Source: Candidatus Obscuribacterales bacterium
GTDB taxonomy: Bacteria > Cyanobacteriota > Vampirovibrionia > Obscuribacterales > Obscuribacteraceae
NCBI GenBank assembly: GCA_019637435.1
Contig: JAHBVO010000001.1
Location: 496,001-560,000 of the forward strand
Length of the DNA: 64,000 nucleotides
Reading direction: 5' to 3'
In this document: positions 44,487 through 53,900 of the stretch, piece by piece
Position numbering within the stretch: the first letter of the stretch is position 1
How the letters are laid out: each line of letters starts with the position of its first letter
Translations under genes and position numbers: made by a program
The notes under the pieces: model-generated
Databases searched by the model: none
Seen by the model: the letters and a program-made list of their open reading frames with translations, nothing else
Told to the model about the DNA's origin: nothing

Positions 44487-46514
44487 CTATGATTTTGGCT
44501 TGCCGTCGGAACCTTCCGTCGATTCATTTGATTTCGGTTCGTCGTCTTTTTTGTCAACCGTCAACTCGTCTTTGATCCCTTCTGTTGTCGCCTCTGATTG
44601 TTCCGCTGTTGATTCTACCGAATCTTTGGGAGCCGCGAGAATTCCTTGATCGCTACCGCCAACCGTCGAAGATGATTTCTCTTCTAATCCTTTCCCCTCA
44701 ATTCTGAGTTGATCTGGCTGGGCATTTATCGATGATTTCTCTTTGGAGTCAATATTAAAGTCAAATGCCGGTAGCTGTATTTTGTCCGGTCCAATGCGTT
44801 CTATCGCTTTGGTAATTACGTCTTGAATCTTCTCATCGTTAGTATCGCGAAGTGCAAGTTCTAAGGCGGTTCTTGCCGACTTGGCTGGCGTGCCAATTCT
44901 ACCGAGCGCCCACGCCGATGATTTGCGTAATTCGAGTGACGAACTATTCAATGCCTTTGTCAGAGATGCGACGGCTAGCGTATCATTAGCACTAGGGCCG
45001 ATGGCCCCAAGGGCATGCGCACAGTAGCACCGTACCAGCGGTGTGCCATTTGCAACTCCCTTCGCTAAAGCTCTTGCTGCAGGCGCTGCATCAGGTCCGA
45101 TTTTGCCAAGGCACCAGGCCGCTTTCTGTCTGAGGATAGTGTCATCGGCACTGACAAATTCGGTTAGTTTTGATACAGCGTCTTTGGACTTAGAACCGTA
45201 TTCGCTCAGCGCCATTACTGCATGCGCTCGAACCAACGGATCATTCACACCTAGAAGCTCGATTAGCTTTGGCACCGCATCTGGTGCTGCACCTGGGAAC
45301 TTTGACAATGCTTTGGCGGCGGCTCGTTTCACGCTGGTATTATCGTCGCTCAGCGCCGCGACGAGGTCGGGAACCACCGATTTGTCTTTGGTTTTTGCAA
45401 GAGCCGTGATAGCGATGACTCGAACGTTATAATCGTTTGCCTTGGAAGCTTCCCGCAAACCGTTCACGATGGTCGGTTTAGCCAGACTGATTTGTTCAAG
45501 TGTTCGAATCGCAAGAGTCGCGGCTTCGACATCGGGCTCTAACGCGATTGCGATCAGTCGCGCTTCAGCCGGCTCTGCCTTCGCGCCGAGTAAATTTAGA
45601 CCTTCGATAGCCAGTAGTTTGGTGGGTCTATCTAAATCATTAGTAGCGTCTTCTAGATGTTTAACGGTGCTCGAAGAGTCCGGGCATGCTAGTGGAAGTA
45701 CTTCCAGCGCTACCAGTTTGAGGTTGGATTTCTTATCCTTTGGACTTAGATTTTCTACGATCAATGCTTCCAGGCTGCTAGCTTGTCTGCCTACTTTTCC
45801 AGCAGCAACCAGCGCAGCTTCTTTGATTTCCTTATCCGTTTTTTTGTCGCTCAAAAGTTCGTTCAGTATCGCAATGGTTTTCTCCGTTTGAGTGACAAAT
45901 GAAGGCAAAACCGTGATCGCGATCTCTCGGACATTAGTTTTGCCTTCCTTCGCGAGGCTAACTAATTTCTCGAATGTCTCAGGTTTATCCGCGGTGATGC
46001 GCTCTAAAACCAAAATTGCCTCTTCTACGACCTTATCATCTTTTGAATCTAATTCATTCAAGATGACTGTCTCAGAAGACTTTGCGGACTTTCCGATTTC
46101 ACCAAGTGCCCAAATGCTGGCTTGCTTTGTGCGAATATTTTTATCGCCGACTAATTCAACCAGCTTTGGAACAGCGGTCGCTCCTTTCGGACCGAACCTG
46201 CCTATGACTTCGGAAACTGAGGCTTTCACTTCCTCGCTCTCATTATCGAGCGCCGCAATCAAAAATGGCAATGCACGAATTCCTAGTTCTGATAGGCTAT
46301 CCATAGCTTCGAGCTGGCGAACATCGTTTTTGATTTTCAATGCTTCCAGGAGAGGAGTAACTTGCTTATTCAGCTCAATGTCTTCTTCCGTCAGATTGAG
46401 TTGGGATGCAGTTATTGATTTTGTCTTACTTTCTTTTGCTGTGGCGCAATTTGATCCTGTAAGCAAAATGCTTAGTGCAATCAATAATATAGTTTCTCGT
46501 TGCATCAATCTCAT
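44487..46514 (-). CDS. Exported HEAT-repeat protein
   Basis: 675 residues. Hydrophobic N-terminus (ILLIALSILLTGSNCATAKES) is a signal peptide; the Cys does not make a good lipobox. From about residue 50 to 560 the protein is a run of HEAT/PBS-lyase-type repeats of about 35-40 residues with the recurrent pattern VRxxAxxALGxIG (for example ASIWALGEIGKSA, KSSAWALGRIGTPA). A polar, acidic tail of about 100 residues follows. HEAT arrays act as scaffolds. Second in the leftward operon: 23 bp after the SLH gene and 11 bp before the amidotransferase-fold-like gene. Confidence 0.88.
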   Translation of the reverse strand: MRLMQRETILLIALSILLTGSNCATAKESKTKSITASQLNLTEEDIELNKQVTPLLEALKIKNDVRQLEAMDSLSELGIRALPFLIAALDNESEEVKASVSEVIGRFGPKGATAVPKLVELVGDKNIRTKQASIWALGEIGKSAKSSETVILNELDSKDDKVVEEAILVLERITADKPETFEKLVSLAKEGKTNVREIAITVLPSFVTQTEKTIAILNELLSDKKTDKEIKEAALVAAGKVGRQASSLEALIVENLSPKDKKSNLKLVALEVLPLACPDSSSTVKHLEDATNDLDRPTKLLAIEGLNLLGAKAEPAEARLIAIALEPDVEAATLAIRTLEQISLAKPTIVNGLREASKANDYNVRVIAITALAKTKDKSVVPDLVAALSDDNTSVKRAAAKALSKFPGAAPDAVPKLIELLGVNDPLVRAHAVMALSEYGSKSKDAVSKLTEFVSADDTILRQKAAWCLGKIGPDAAPAARALAKGVANGTPLVRCYCAHALGAIGPSANDTLAVASLTKALNSSSLELRKSSAWALGRIGTPAKSARTALELALRDTNDEKIQDVITKAIERIGPDKIQLPAFDFNIDSKEKSSINAQPDQLRIEGKGLEEKSSSTVGGSDQGILAAPKDSVESTAEQSEATTEGIKDELTVDKKDDEPKSNESTEGSDGKPKS

Positions 46515-46537
46515 GTCCAGTGCGAGAGGTTAAATAA

Positions 46538-47926
46538 CTATTCTTCGTCAAAAACCGGCTGATTTTCTTCGTCTTCTTTGTCCATTGGAATGCGCATCGG
46601 TCGTTCGAGCAAGATTTCCATTTGAGCATCTGGTTCGATCATCAGTTCCTGCCCTTTTGTCACTCCAGCGCCGATAACCGCACCTACGCCGGCTGCAGCT
46701 ACTTGAGTCGCTATGCCTGCTAGCGCGCCGCCCCCATAAGGGGACGCTATATTTACTGCAGTAGCGACTGCAGGAGCGAGAACGGAGCCGACTAGGAAGC
46801 CGATTCCTGCTCCTTTTTTAGCATTGCGCATCATGGCTGCGCTTCTTTCGCCTCTTGCTCCGCCAACAAGTCTTGTCCTTTTTGTGTCAACCGAGGCCCA
46901 GGTTTTTATGCCTTCTCGTTGACCGTGTAACTTCAGTTCGTTGAATCGCAAAGTAACGCGCCCAGGAGAACCAAAAAATCTTTTGGCAGAAACAACTGAT
47001 GTCAGATTACCGTTGAAGACAGAGCCAGGACTGATAACGAAACCACTATTGGTTGAAAGAACATCTTCCTTGATCGAGCCTTGTCGGGGCTCTCCCCTTT
47101 TGTCTTTAGTTGAATTCAGTCCTTCAGAGATTGTGATTACGAACCGAGTACCGCGTGGGAAAACAACATATTTTCTCGTGTCCTCAGTTGAGATTACTTC
47201 TGGATCGTCTTCGTCATCTTCAAGTGCTCCCGCTTTAGTCTGCTTTTTTTCTGCGGCTAAGGCGAGCTCCTTTTCTTTTCTCTCCGCTTCCTTTTCTGCG
47301 TCAGATACCAGTTGTTTCCGCTTGGCGTAATCGAAGTTTTCCAGCAGCACCGCTGCCTCGCCTCGTGTTGCGCCGTCGCCAGCTCGCACAAGATGATCGC
47401 CAGAGGCGACTTCGAAGACTTTCGCCGCACATAATGTTACTAGCGAGCACTTGGCCCAGTCTGGAACGATGAATCCGTCTGCAAAATTTGCAAGCTCCTT
47501 GGCGATCTGCTTTTCGTCTGGTTCGCTTTTCGGATCAAGAGCTTTTGCCAATATGCAGAACAGCTGACCACGAGTTACCGTTTTATCCGGCTCGAATTTC
47601 TTTTCGTCTTCCAGTTCGAAGTAGTCAGCGGTCGCTAAGATAGCGCCTATTCGCTCATCATCTGATTTTACATCTTCGAAATTTCTTTTCTCAGTCGGAG
47701 CCTCAATTTTCAGTTCTTTAGCAAGCCATTCCGCTAATTGACTTCGTGTCAACTGACCTGCAGGGTTGAACTTGTCATCAGCACTTGGAGCAATGACATT
47801 CCTGAATCTGAGCTTGCTTACTGCGTCTTTTGACCAGTCGCCTTCAAGGTCTATGAATTGTGCGCTAAATGCGGGGGGCGCCGAGAACAGACATACCAGG
47901 ATTATTATGAGGATTTTTGCAAACAT
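46538..47926 (-). CDS. Exported SLH-domain protein with glycine-rich C-terminus
   Basis: 462 residues from the ATG at 47926, whose signal peptide (FAKILIIILVCLFSAPPAFSA) makes it the likely start; the frame to 48070 overlaps the divergent gene and is rejected. Three SLH-like units occupy about 22-210 (for example FNPAGQLTRSQLAEWLAKEL and FEPDKTVTRGQLFCILAKAL). SLH domains anchor proteins to the cell wall or to secondary wall polymers, as in S-layers and cyanobacterial porins. A coiled, Lys/Glu-rich linker follows, then a beta-rich segment, then a glycine-zipper-like stretch (GIGFLVGSVLAPAVATAV) that could insert in a membrane. First gene of the leftward operon. Confidence 0.82.
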   Translation of the reverse strand: MFAKILIIILVCLFSAPPAFSAQFIDLEGDWSKDAVSKLRFRNVIAPSADDKFNPAGQLTRSQLAEWLAKELKIEAPTEKRNFEDVKSDDERIGAILATADYFELEDEKKFEPDKTVTRGQLFCILAKALDPKSEPDEKQIAKELANFADGFIVPDWAKCSLVTLCAAKVFEVASGDHLVRAGDGATRGEAAVLLENFDYAKRKQLVSDAEKEAERKEKELALAAEKKQTKAGALEDDEDDPEVISTEDTRKYVVFPRGTRFVITISEGLNSTKDKRGEPRQGSIKEDVLSTNSGFVISPGSVFNGNLTSVVSAKRFFGSPGRVTLRFNELKLHGQREGIKTWASVDTKRTRLVGGARGERSAAMMRNAKKGAGIGFLVGSVLAPAVATAVNIASPYGGGALAGIATQVAAAGVGAVIGAGVTKGQELMIEPDAQMEILLERPMRIPMDKEDEENQPVFDEE

Positions 47927-48058
47927 GGTTTCAACATTGATTTCTCGTGTCGAAGCGCGCGCGATCGGGATTCCTGGAATTGCGCTCCTTTGAAAGTATG
48001 ATACCATCGTGCATAGGAAGCCTAAACGTTTTTTCGTCGCAACAAATGAGAAAAACGC

Positions 48059-48544
48059 ATGAAAATCCATCGTCTTAAGAAACTAGGATTTTATTGTTCA
48101 GGGTTTTTGCTGATGTTTGTTTCCATCGTCAATATGACTTTTGGGCATGCACAGGCATCATCTTTAAGTGACACTGAGAAGTGGTATAAATGGGACAGGC
48201 GCTTTCAGCGTGCTGCGCGCATAACAGCAGAGAAACGACTGGTTCACCAAAACGACACGGTAGAGGAATCAGCAAATCCTTCCGGCAATTCTGTCGATGC
48301 TCGTCAGTTCGGGCAAGTCGAGTGCACGGTAAGTGGGATTGCATATAGGAATGGCGAGCTCAGAAATCTAGCAGTTACTGCTTCTTCTGGCGATGAGAAA
48401 TGGAATCAATTTATTTTGAGTGTTGTCAGAGGTTTAGCTGGGACGTCAGTAATGCGTTTTCCCTCTGGCGTGAGTGAAAGCACACATCGAGTTTCCTATA
48501 CTCTCGGTCTGAGCCCTTACGGATCAGATCGGAGTGATAGATAA
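48059..48544 (+). CDS. Exported small protein with TonB_C-like domain
   Basis: 161 residues. Signal peptide FYCSGFLLMFVSIVNMTFGHAQA. The last 70 residues (YRNGELRNLAVTASSGDEKW and onward to SYTLGLSPYG) follow the TonB C-terminal domain pattern of a strand-turn-strand with an internal helix, but without the usual P-x-YP region. It is divergent from the SLH gene, separated by 132 bp of intergenic DNA. May dock a surface or outer-membrane partner. Assignment tentative. Confidence 0.6.
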   Translation: MKIHRLKKLGFYCSGFLLMFVSIVNMTFGHAQASSLSDTEKWYKWDRRFQRAARITAEKRLVHQNDTVEESANPSGNSVDARQFGQVECTVSGIAYRNGELRNLAVTASSGDEKWNQFILSVVRGLAGTSVMRFPSGVSESTHRVSYTLGLSPYGSDRSDR

Positions 48545-48646
48545 TGGTTGTTGATTAATGAACGAAGCATTTCCGTCGGAGCAACGGCTAGTCACAGCGT
48601 GATCGCTCGGCATCATGCGTTACACATAATTCCTCGGCGAGCGTAA

Positions 48647-50857
48647 GTGAAAATTTACCGAGTCCCACACCTGCTTCTATATTGTGCCGTGGTCATATCG
48701 GCTTCACGCATGCTGCTCAATACTAGCGCATTCGCAACCCCGAACTACGAACGTCAAAAGCTCTATGAGAACAAATCGGATAACGGCAGAGCTGAAAAGT
48801 TTGCGCTCCTCATCGGCATCAACAGCTATCCGACCAAGCCACTCAAAGGTTGCGTCAACGACGCCAACTCCTTAAAAACAATTCTCACTCGCAAGTTTAA
48901 TTTCAGCGACGACTACCATATAAAAACGCTCTTAAACGAACAAGCCACAAAGTCGGCGATTGAAAACGCATTTGAAACCCATCTCGTCAGCAACGCCAAG
49001 CGACTCAAGTCCGAAGGCAAGCAAGGAATCTTTGTACTCCAATTCAGTGGCCACGGTTCCAGAGTTCCTGATGTAAACGGCGACGAACCTGATGGATGGG
49101 ACGAAACCCTCTGTCCCGTCGATACAGATCTTGATTCCTCTTCGCATGATCTTATTGACGATGAAATCGAATCCATGCTTACCGTACTCACAAAATACAC
49201 CGATAACGTAACGCTTATAATCGACAGCTGTCACTCAGGAACAGCCACGCGCGACCTGGACTTTACTCCTCGCCGACTAGAAAGACCGACTCTCAAAGCA
49301 AAGAACGGAGCCGAACAATCTGATATTAGCCCAGCGAAGCTTCCGTTATCACCGAGTCCGAAATATGTGGTTCTCTCGGGTTGCATGCCAGGAGAACTCT
49401 CCCTCGAAACCGCCGATGATACCGGCGCTCATCATGGACTAATGACCAGCGCTCTCATAGCCGCATTGGAAAATGCTTCCGAAACAAGCACATATCGAGA
49501 CATCTGGGAAAAAGTCGATGCAGGCATTAAAAGCAAAGGCATAAGCAGTCAAAATCCACAGGTCGAAGGCGATCTCAATCGTGAATTATTCAAAGGTATT
49601 TGCGAAAGGAAACCATCTACGTTCAAAGTTATAAATTATCTCGCCGGAACCGATACTGTTCAAATCAATGCAGGCAAAACCATTGGTATCGAAAGTGGTG
49701 GCATCGTTGCGTTCTACAGAAAGGGCGCAAAGACCTTCACCGGTGACAACGACAATATAGCACTAGGCTCTGTAACACAAGCGTTCAATTATATCTCCGT
49801 CGTGAAAATCCCAGAGACCGGGAATGTCTCGGCAGATGAAATCCAGAATGCACAGGTCGTTCCTGTAACTCCTTTCTTCGGTCAGAAGAGACTTTGCATC
49901 GCCATTAACACAACTGACTGCAAACGAAGCGCCACAGAAAATAAAATCTGGAAGGAAATAAAAGCAGCTCTTCAAAATACAACTGCTTTTGACGTCCAAG
50001 AAATCGCAGCGAAGTCAATAGACCGCACGAGAAAAACGTGGGACGTATCAATCGAGACCGCCACAGGAAAGTCCTTTGAAGAAAGGGGTGGGAGCTTACC
50101 GTCGACTGTTGACAAAAACGTTCAAGGTTTTTTCATCGCCACAAAAGAGAACAGCCCGTTATTCAACTCTTTCGTTCCTATTGATACTAGAAACGGTGCC
50201 AGAAAAATTTGCATTATTCTAAACAATCGCCTGCGACAAGAGGCACTCAAGCTTTTTTCAAATGAACGCAGTGGGATCTCGAGTGGACTCGAAGTAACAC
50301 TCGAACGAGTCGTTTCCGGAACAAAAGAAGCAAACGACTACAAATTCAAAACCGAACCATCAGACAATTTCTCGATCCCTTGTTTTGCTCGAGGAGATCG
50401 TTTCAGACTGGTCCTTAAAAATACAGGCTTGATCAATCTTTTCGTGACCGGCGTCTGTATCGGCACCGACGGAAGCATCGCTGTAGCTTTTCCGCGCGCG
50501 GGACACGGAGCTGGACGCGGCGATGAATTGCTCACCGGCAAAACTGTTTACTCCCCAGTCTTCACTGTTGACCAGACGACACCGCTCGGTTTCGAAACTC
50601 TAAAGTTGCTTGTCACCACAGATCCCGTCGACTATTCACCGCTTCAACAAGCGGCTGTAGGGTTGGAAACACTAGCCAAGACTACGACCACTCGAGGCGA
50701 TGAACGCTGCGAAGGCGTTCGCAGCATGCTGCTCCAAGCCATGTATAAACCGGAAGAATGTTCACGCGCAATCTCATCATTCACACCGAAGCTAAGCGAT
50801 TGGTTTACGAAGCGAATTGATTATCGAATCATCGAAAAAACAGAGGTCAGAAACTGA
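48647..50857 (+). CDS. Exported caspase-family protein with DUF4384-like C-terminus
   Basis: 736 residues, GTG start. The N-terminal hydrophobic stretch (HLLLYCAVVISASRMLL) is a likely signal peptide. Caspase domain at about 50-330: FALLIGINSYPTKPLKGCVNDA, catalytic H136 in FSGHGS and C195 in DSCHSGT, the metacaspase form. Residues from about 590 to 700 (GDRFRLVLKNTGLINLFVTG and TPLGFETLKLLVTTDP) match the DUF4384 pattern common at the C-terminus of bacterial caspases. The middle is unassigned. It is the only member of the island carrying this tail. The next gene lies 121 bp on with its own promoter. Confidence 0.88.
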   Translation: MKIYRVPHLLLYCAVVISASRMLLNTSAFATPNYERQKLYENKSDNGRAEKFALLIGINSYPTKPLKGCVNDANSLKTILTRKFNFSDDYHIKTLLNEQATKSAIENAFETHLVSNAKRLKSEGKQGIFVLQFSGHGSRVPDVNGDEPDGWDETLCPVDTDLDSSSHDLIDDEIESMLTVLTKYTDNVTLIIDSCHSGTATRDLDFTPRRLERPTLKAKNGAEQSDISPAKLPLSPSPKYVVLSGCMPGELSLETADDTGAHHGLMTSALIAALENASETSTYRDIWEKVDAGIKSKGISSQNPQVEGDLNRELFKGICERKPSTFKVINYLAGTDTVQINAGKTIGIESGGIVAFYRKGAKTFTGDNDNIALGSVTQAFNYISVVKIPETGNVSADEIQNAQVVPVTPFFGQKRLCIAINTTDCKRSATENKIWKEIKAALQNTTAFDVQEIAAKSIDRTRKTWDVSIETATGKSFEERGGSLPSTVDKNVQGFFIATKENSPLFNSFVPIDTRNGARKICIILNNRLRQEALKLFSNERSGISSGLEVTLERVVSGTKEANDYKFKTEPSDNFSIPCFARGDRFRLVLKNTGLINLFVTGVCIGTDGSIAVAFPRAGHGAGRGDELLTGKTVYSPVFTVDQTTPLGFETLKLLVTTDPVDYSPLQQAAVGLETLAKTTTTRGDERCEGVRSMLLQAMYKPEECSRAISSFTPKLSDWFTKRIDYRIIEKTEVRN

Positions 50858-50920
50858 TGCAGTCATCCTCGATCTAGCATTCGAAATTCATAGAAAGTCC
50901 AATTTCCAGAACTTCTCGAA

Positions 50921-50950
50921 TTCACAAAATTACATCCCTGCTGTGATAAT
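50921..50950 (+). promoter_or_regulatory. Promoter of the TPR-CHAT gene
   Basis: TTCACA (50921-50926, 5 of 6 to TTGACA), 18-bp spacer, GATAAT (50945-50950, 5 of 6 to TATAAT), with an upstream TGT suggesting an extended -10. The start would fall about 22 bases before the ATG at 50979, and AGGG precedes that ATG. A good match for a housekeeping promoter. Confidence 0.6.
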
Positions 50951-50978
50951 CTACACTTGAGTATGGCAGGGTTCGAGC

Positions 50979-53900
50979 ATGAATCAATCGATGCGAATTT
51001 GCTTGGCAGCGACTTTGGCACTGTCTTTCGCCACGCCAACTTTGCCTGTGGCCAATGCCCTAGAAGAAACCCAGTCGAAATCCAACATCGCAACTGGAAA
51101 GCGCGACGCGATTAACCGTTTGCTCAATGCATCGATTGAAGAACGCAAGAACCGAAACTATTCAACTGCCGCTGTCATCTACCTTGAAGCACTCAAAATC
51201 GCGCAATCCACCGGCAGCTATTCACCGCAGCTCATGACGGTCCTGGAGGAAGGCGCACTTCTCGCAACCGACAACAAAAAAAGCGCTCTTGCGGAAGATA
51301 CATATCAAAAACTGATAGCTCTGGAACAGCTTAACAATCCTGCCTCCATCAACATCGGACGTTATCACAATGCACTCGGCAGTTCCTACTTCTACTACAC
51401 CAAAGATAAAGAGGCGATCGCTCAATTCGAAGAAGCAAAGCGATTTCTGGAAGCAAACAATTTCACCAACACCAATGAATACGCAACAGCGCTATTCAAT
51501 CTCGGCGAATTAAGCCTGAAGGAACAAAAATTAGTTGAAGCGGAAAAACTTCTCCGGCAAGCAAAACTGTTAAAAACGTCGCTGAACAAAGGCGTGCCCA
51601 CTACAAGTTACTTCCGGCAAAAAGCGTTTCAATACAAAGTGTTCAGCGCTCAAGCACGCTTCTGCAACCGCGCATATCAAGTCCTGCGACCGTTTGTTGA
51701 AAACTCCTCATTATCATTATCTGCCAGCGAAAGCAGTCGTAGAGCCTGGGAAGCAATTAAAAAGCCTGATTTTCTGCTTGCAGTTTCCGCACTAAAGGAA
51801 TTGCAAAAAAGTTCGAGCTGCAGATCAAGCACCACATCGGCTGATAAAACACTCCTCGATTTTAACCTTCGTTGGCTGATACTAGAATGCACAGCCGAAA
51901 GCGGATCTTTTAAAAACGTGAAAGCGGAAATGCTGCACCTGATTGATGAAGCTTCTAAAGACAACTCTGTACCTCGAGCCGACTACGCCAATTTGCTCGA
52001 ATCATACTCCGCTCTAGCATCCAGGTATGATGCACGCACGGATATCGTTCCCCTGCTGTTGCAAGTGGAAAAACTTCGCACCGAGACCTACGGCTTAAAC
52101 GATCCACTCGTCGCCCAAACACAGACGCAAATCGGTCTAACCTTCGAATCGCTAGATTCACGAAACCATGCTTATCTGATGAAAGCAGCCGATACGTGGG
52201 CGAATTTTAGTTCGGAGCTCTATACTCCTCTCAACAAGCAACAGAATTTACCACCTGAGAAGCTTGATGGTCCCGCGATCGAGGGCAGAAAAGCGATTCT
52301 CCGAGACGGTCCGCGCTTGAGTGATGCCGCGTCACTGTATGCAAGGCAAATAGCATGCCTGATGTACGGTTTCGCCGCTATTGACTATACGGACCTGGCA
52401 AAAACATCCGGCAGATTCGGTTACAACTTCGTCACTGATTCAACTCTTTTGAGCCCATATCTGCAGCTTCGCATGCGCAAAGAGTATGCACAGTTTATGA
52501 TAGACATCTCTGCATACTCTGTTGCAACTGATATTCTATTGGACTCGATAACTCTGGCAGAGCAAACCAATCTTGAAGCCGATAAAGTTGAATGTCTCGC
52601 GATGCTCAGTCGCACACTCGCAGACAAGCAAGATATGCCGGGCGCATGGAGAAAAGCCGTTCAAGCGAAAGAACTGGCAGACAAAAGCAACTTCAACGCC
52701 ACCGCCAAACAAACCTATGCTGCTGCTTGCGATGCGCTTTTCGAAGCGGCAATGAGTCTCGACAATTTGCCTGTCGCAAATAAGACGTGGCAAGACATGG
52801 ACGCTGCGACATTCGACTCCAAAGACGAATTCCTCGGTGGTAAGAAGTTACTCAATTTGAGCGAACTTTTGTTGCGAATTGGCAAGGGAAACGAAACAAT
52901 AGATATCCTCGATGATGTCCTGAAGCGATGGGACAAATTCTCGGACATCAACCTCCTCTACTATAAGGGGAAGGTCTACCTGCAACTCGGAAAAATTTAC
53001 TTAGCCAATAACACCCCGCAGGACAAGGCGAAGGCCGTACAGTTTTTGCAAAAGGCACTCGATATTCACCGCAACGACATCAGTTCTAAATCAATCGCAT
53101 GTGTTTTCGAAGAAACCGAAAGGCTTATTCGCATGCTCGTTACCAAGCTCGATAAAGAGAAATTCCCGAACAAATTCGGTACTCTTTTGGAGAATGATTA
53201 TAGCGACGCAAACCTGAGCAGGTTTATTAACGATCAAAAAAATACGACCGCAAAAGAACAGCTACAAGAGCTAATCAACTTGCGTTCGTCACTATTGCAA
53301 AAACGGCTCGACCAGGACTTCATAACGTTAACTCTGGCTGAACAATTGGAGTTGAATCGATTAGCGAAGAATCATATCGGAATGATGCTTACTCTCGCGG
53401 AGGCAAATTACGTTTCGCCCGCTGAGATTTATTCGCAGCTCTACAAGTGGAAGGGAATGGTTCTCGGAAATATCAATCTTAGAAACAAATACATTGATCG
53501 AAATAAGCACCGAGAACTAATTGGCGAAATCCAATCAATAAATCAAAACCTTACGAGACTCCGCGCGCCGACTTTAACCGCAACGATTAGCGTAGAGAAG
53601 CTTTACGATTTGATTGAAGCAAAAGAGCGGAAGGAGCGAGACGTACTCCTCGGCGCCATGATCGTAAATGCGCTGGATCCTATTTCGATTGCGTCATTCA
53701 AAACTGTTCAAAACAAAATTGCTGAGAAGGATAGTGTATTCATAGACATCTTCCAGTACTCGTGGAACGACAAATCGTCTTATGCCGCATTTTTGCTCGT
53801 ATCGAATAATGTAAGCATGGTGCCGTTAGGCGACGCGGAAGTTTTGGACGAAGCCCTTTCAACCTGGCTGACATCAGCTTCGACAAAGCCTTTGCATCAA

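Noticed and set aside
45043..46533. Three long rightward frames antisense to the HEAT-repeat gene
   Set aside because: Repetitive coding DNA gives open frames on the other strand; no ribosome sites or homology to support them.
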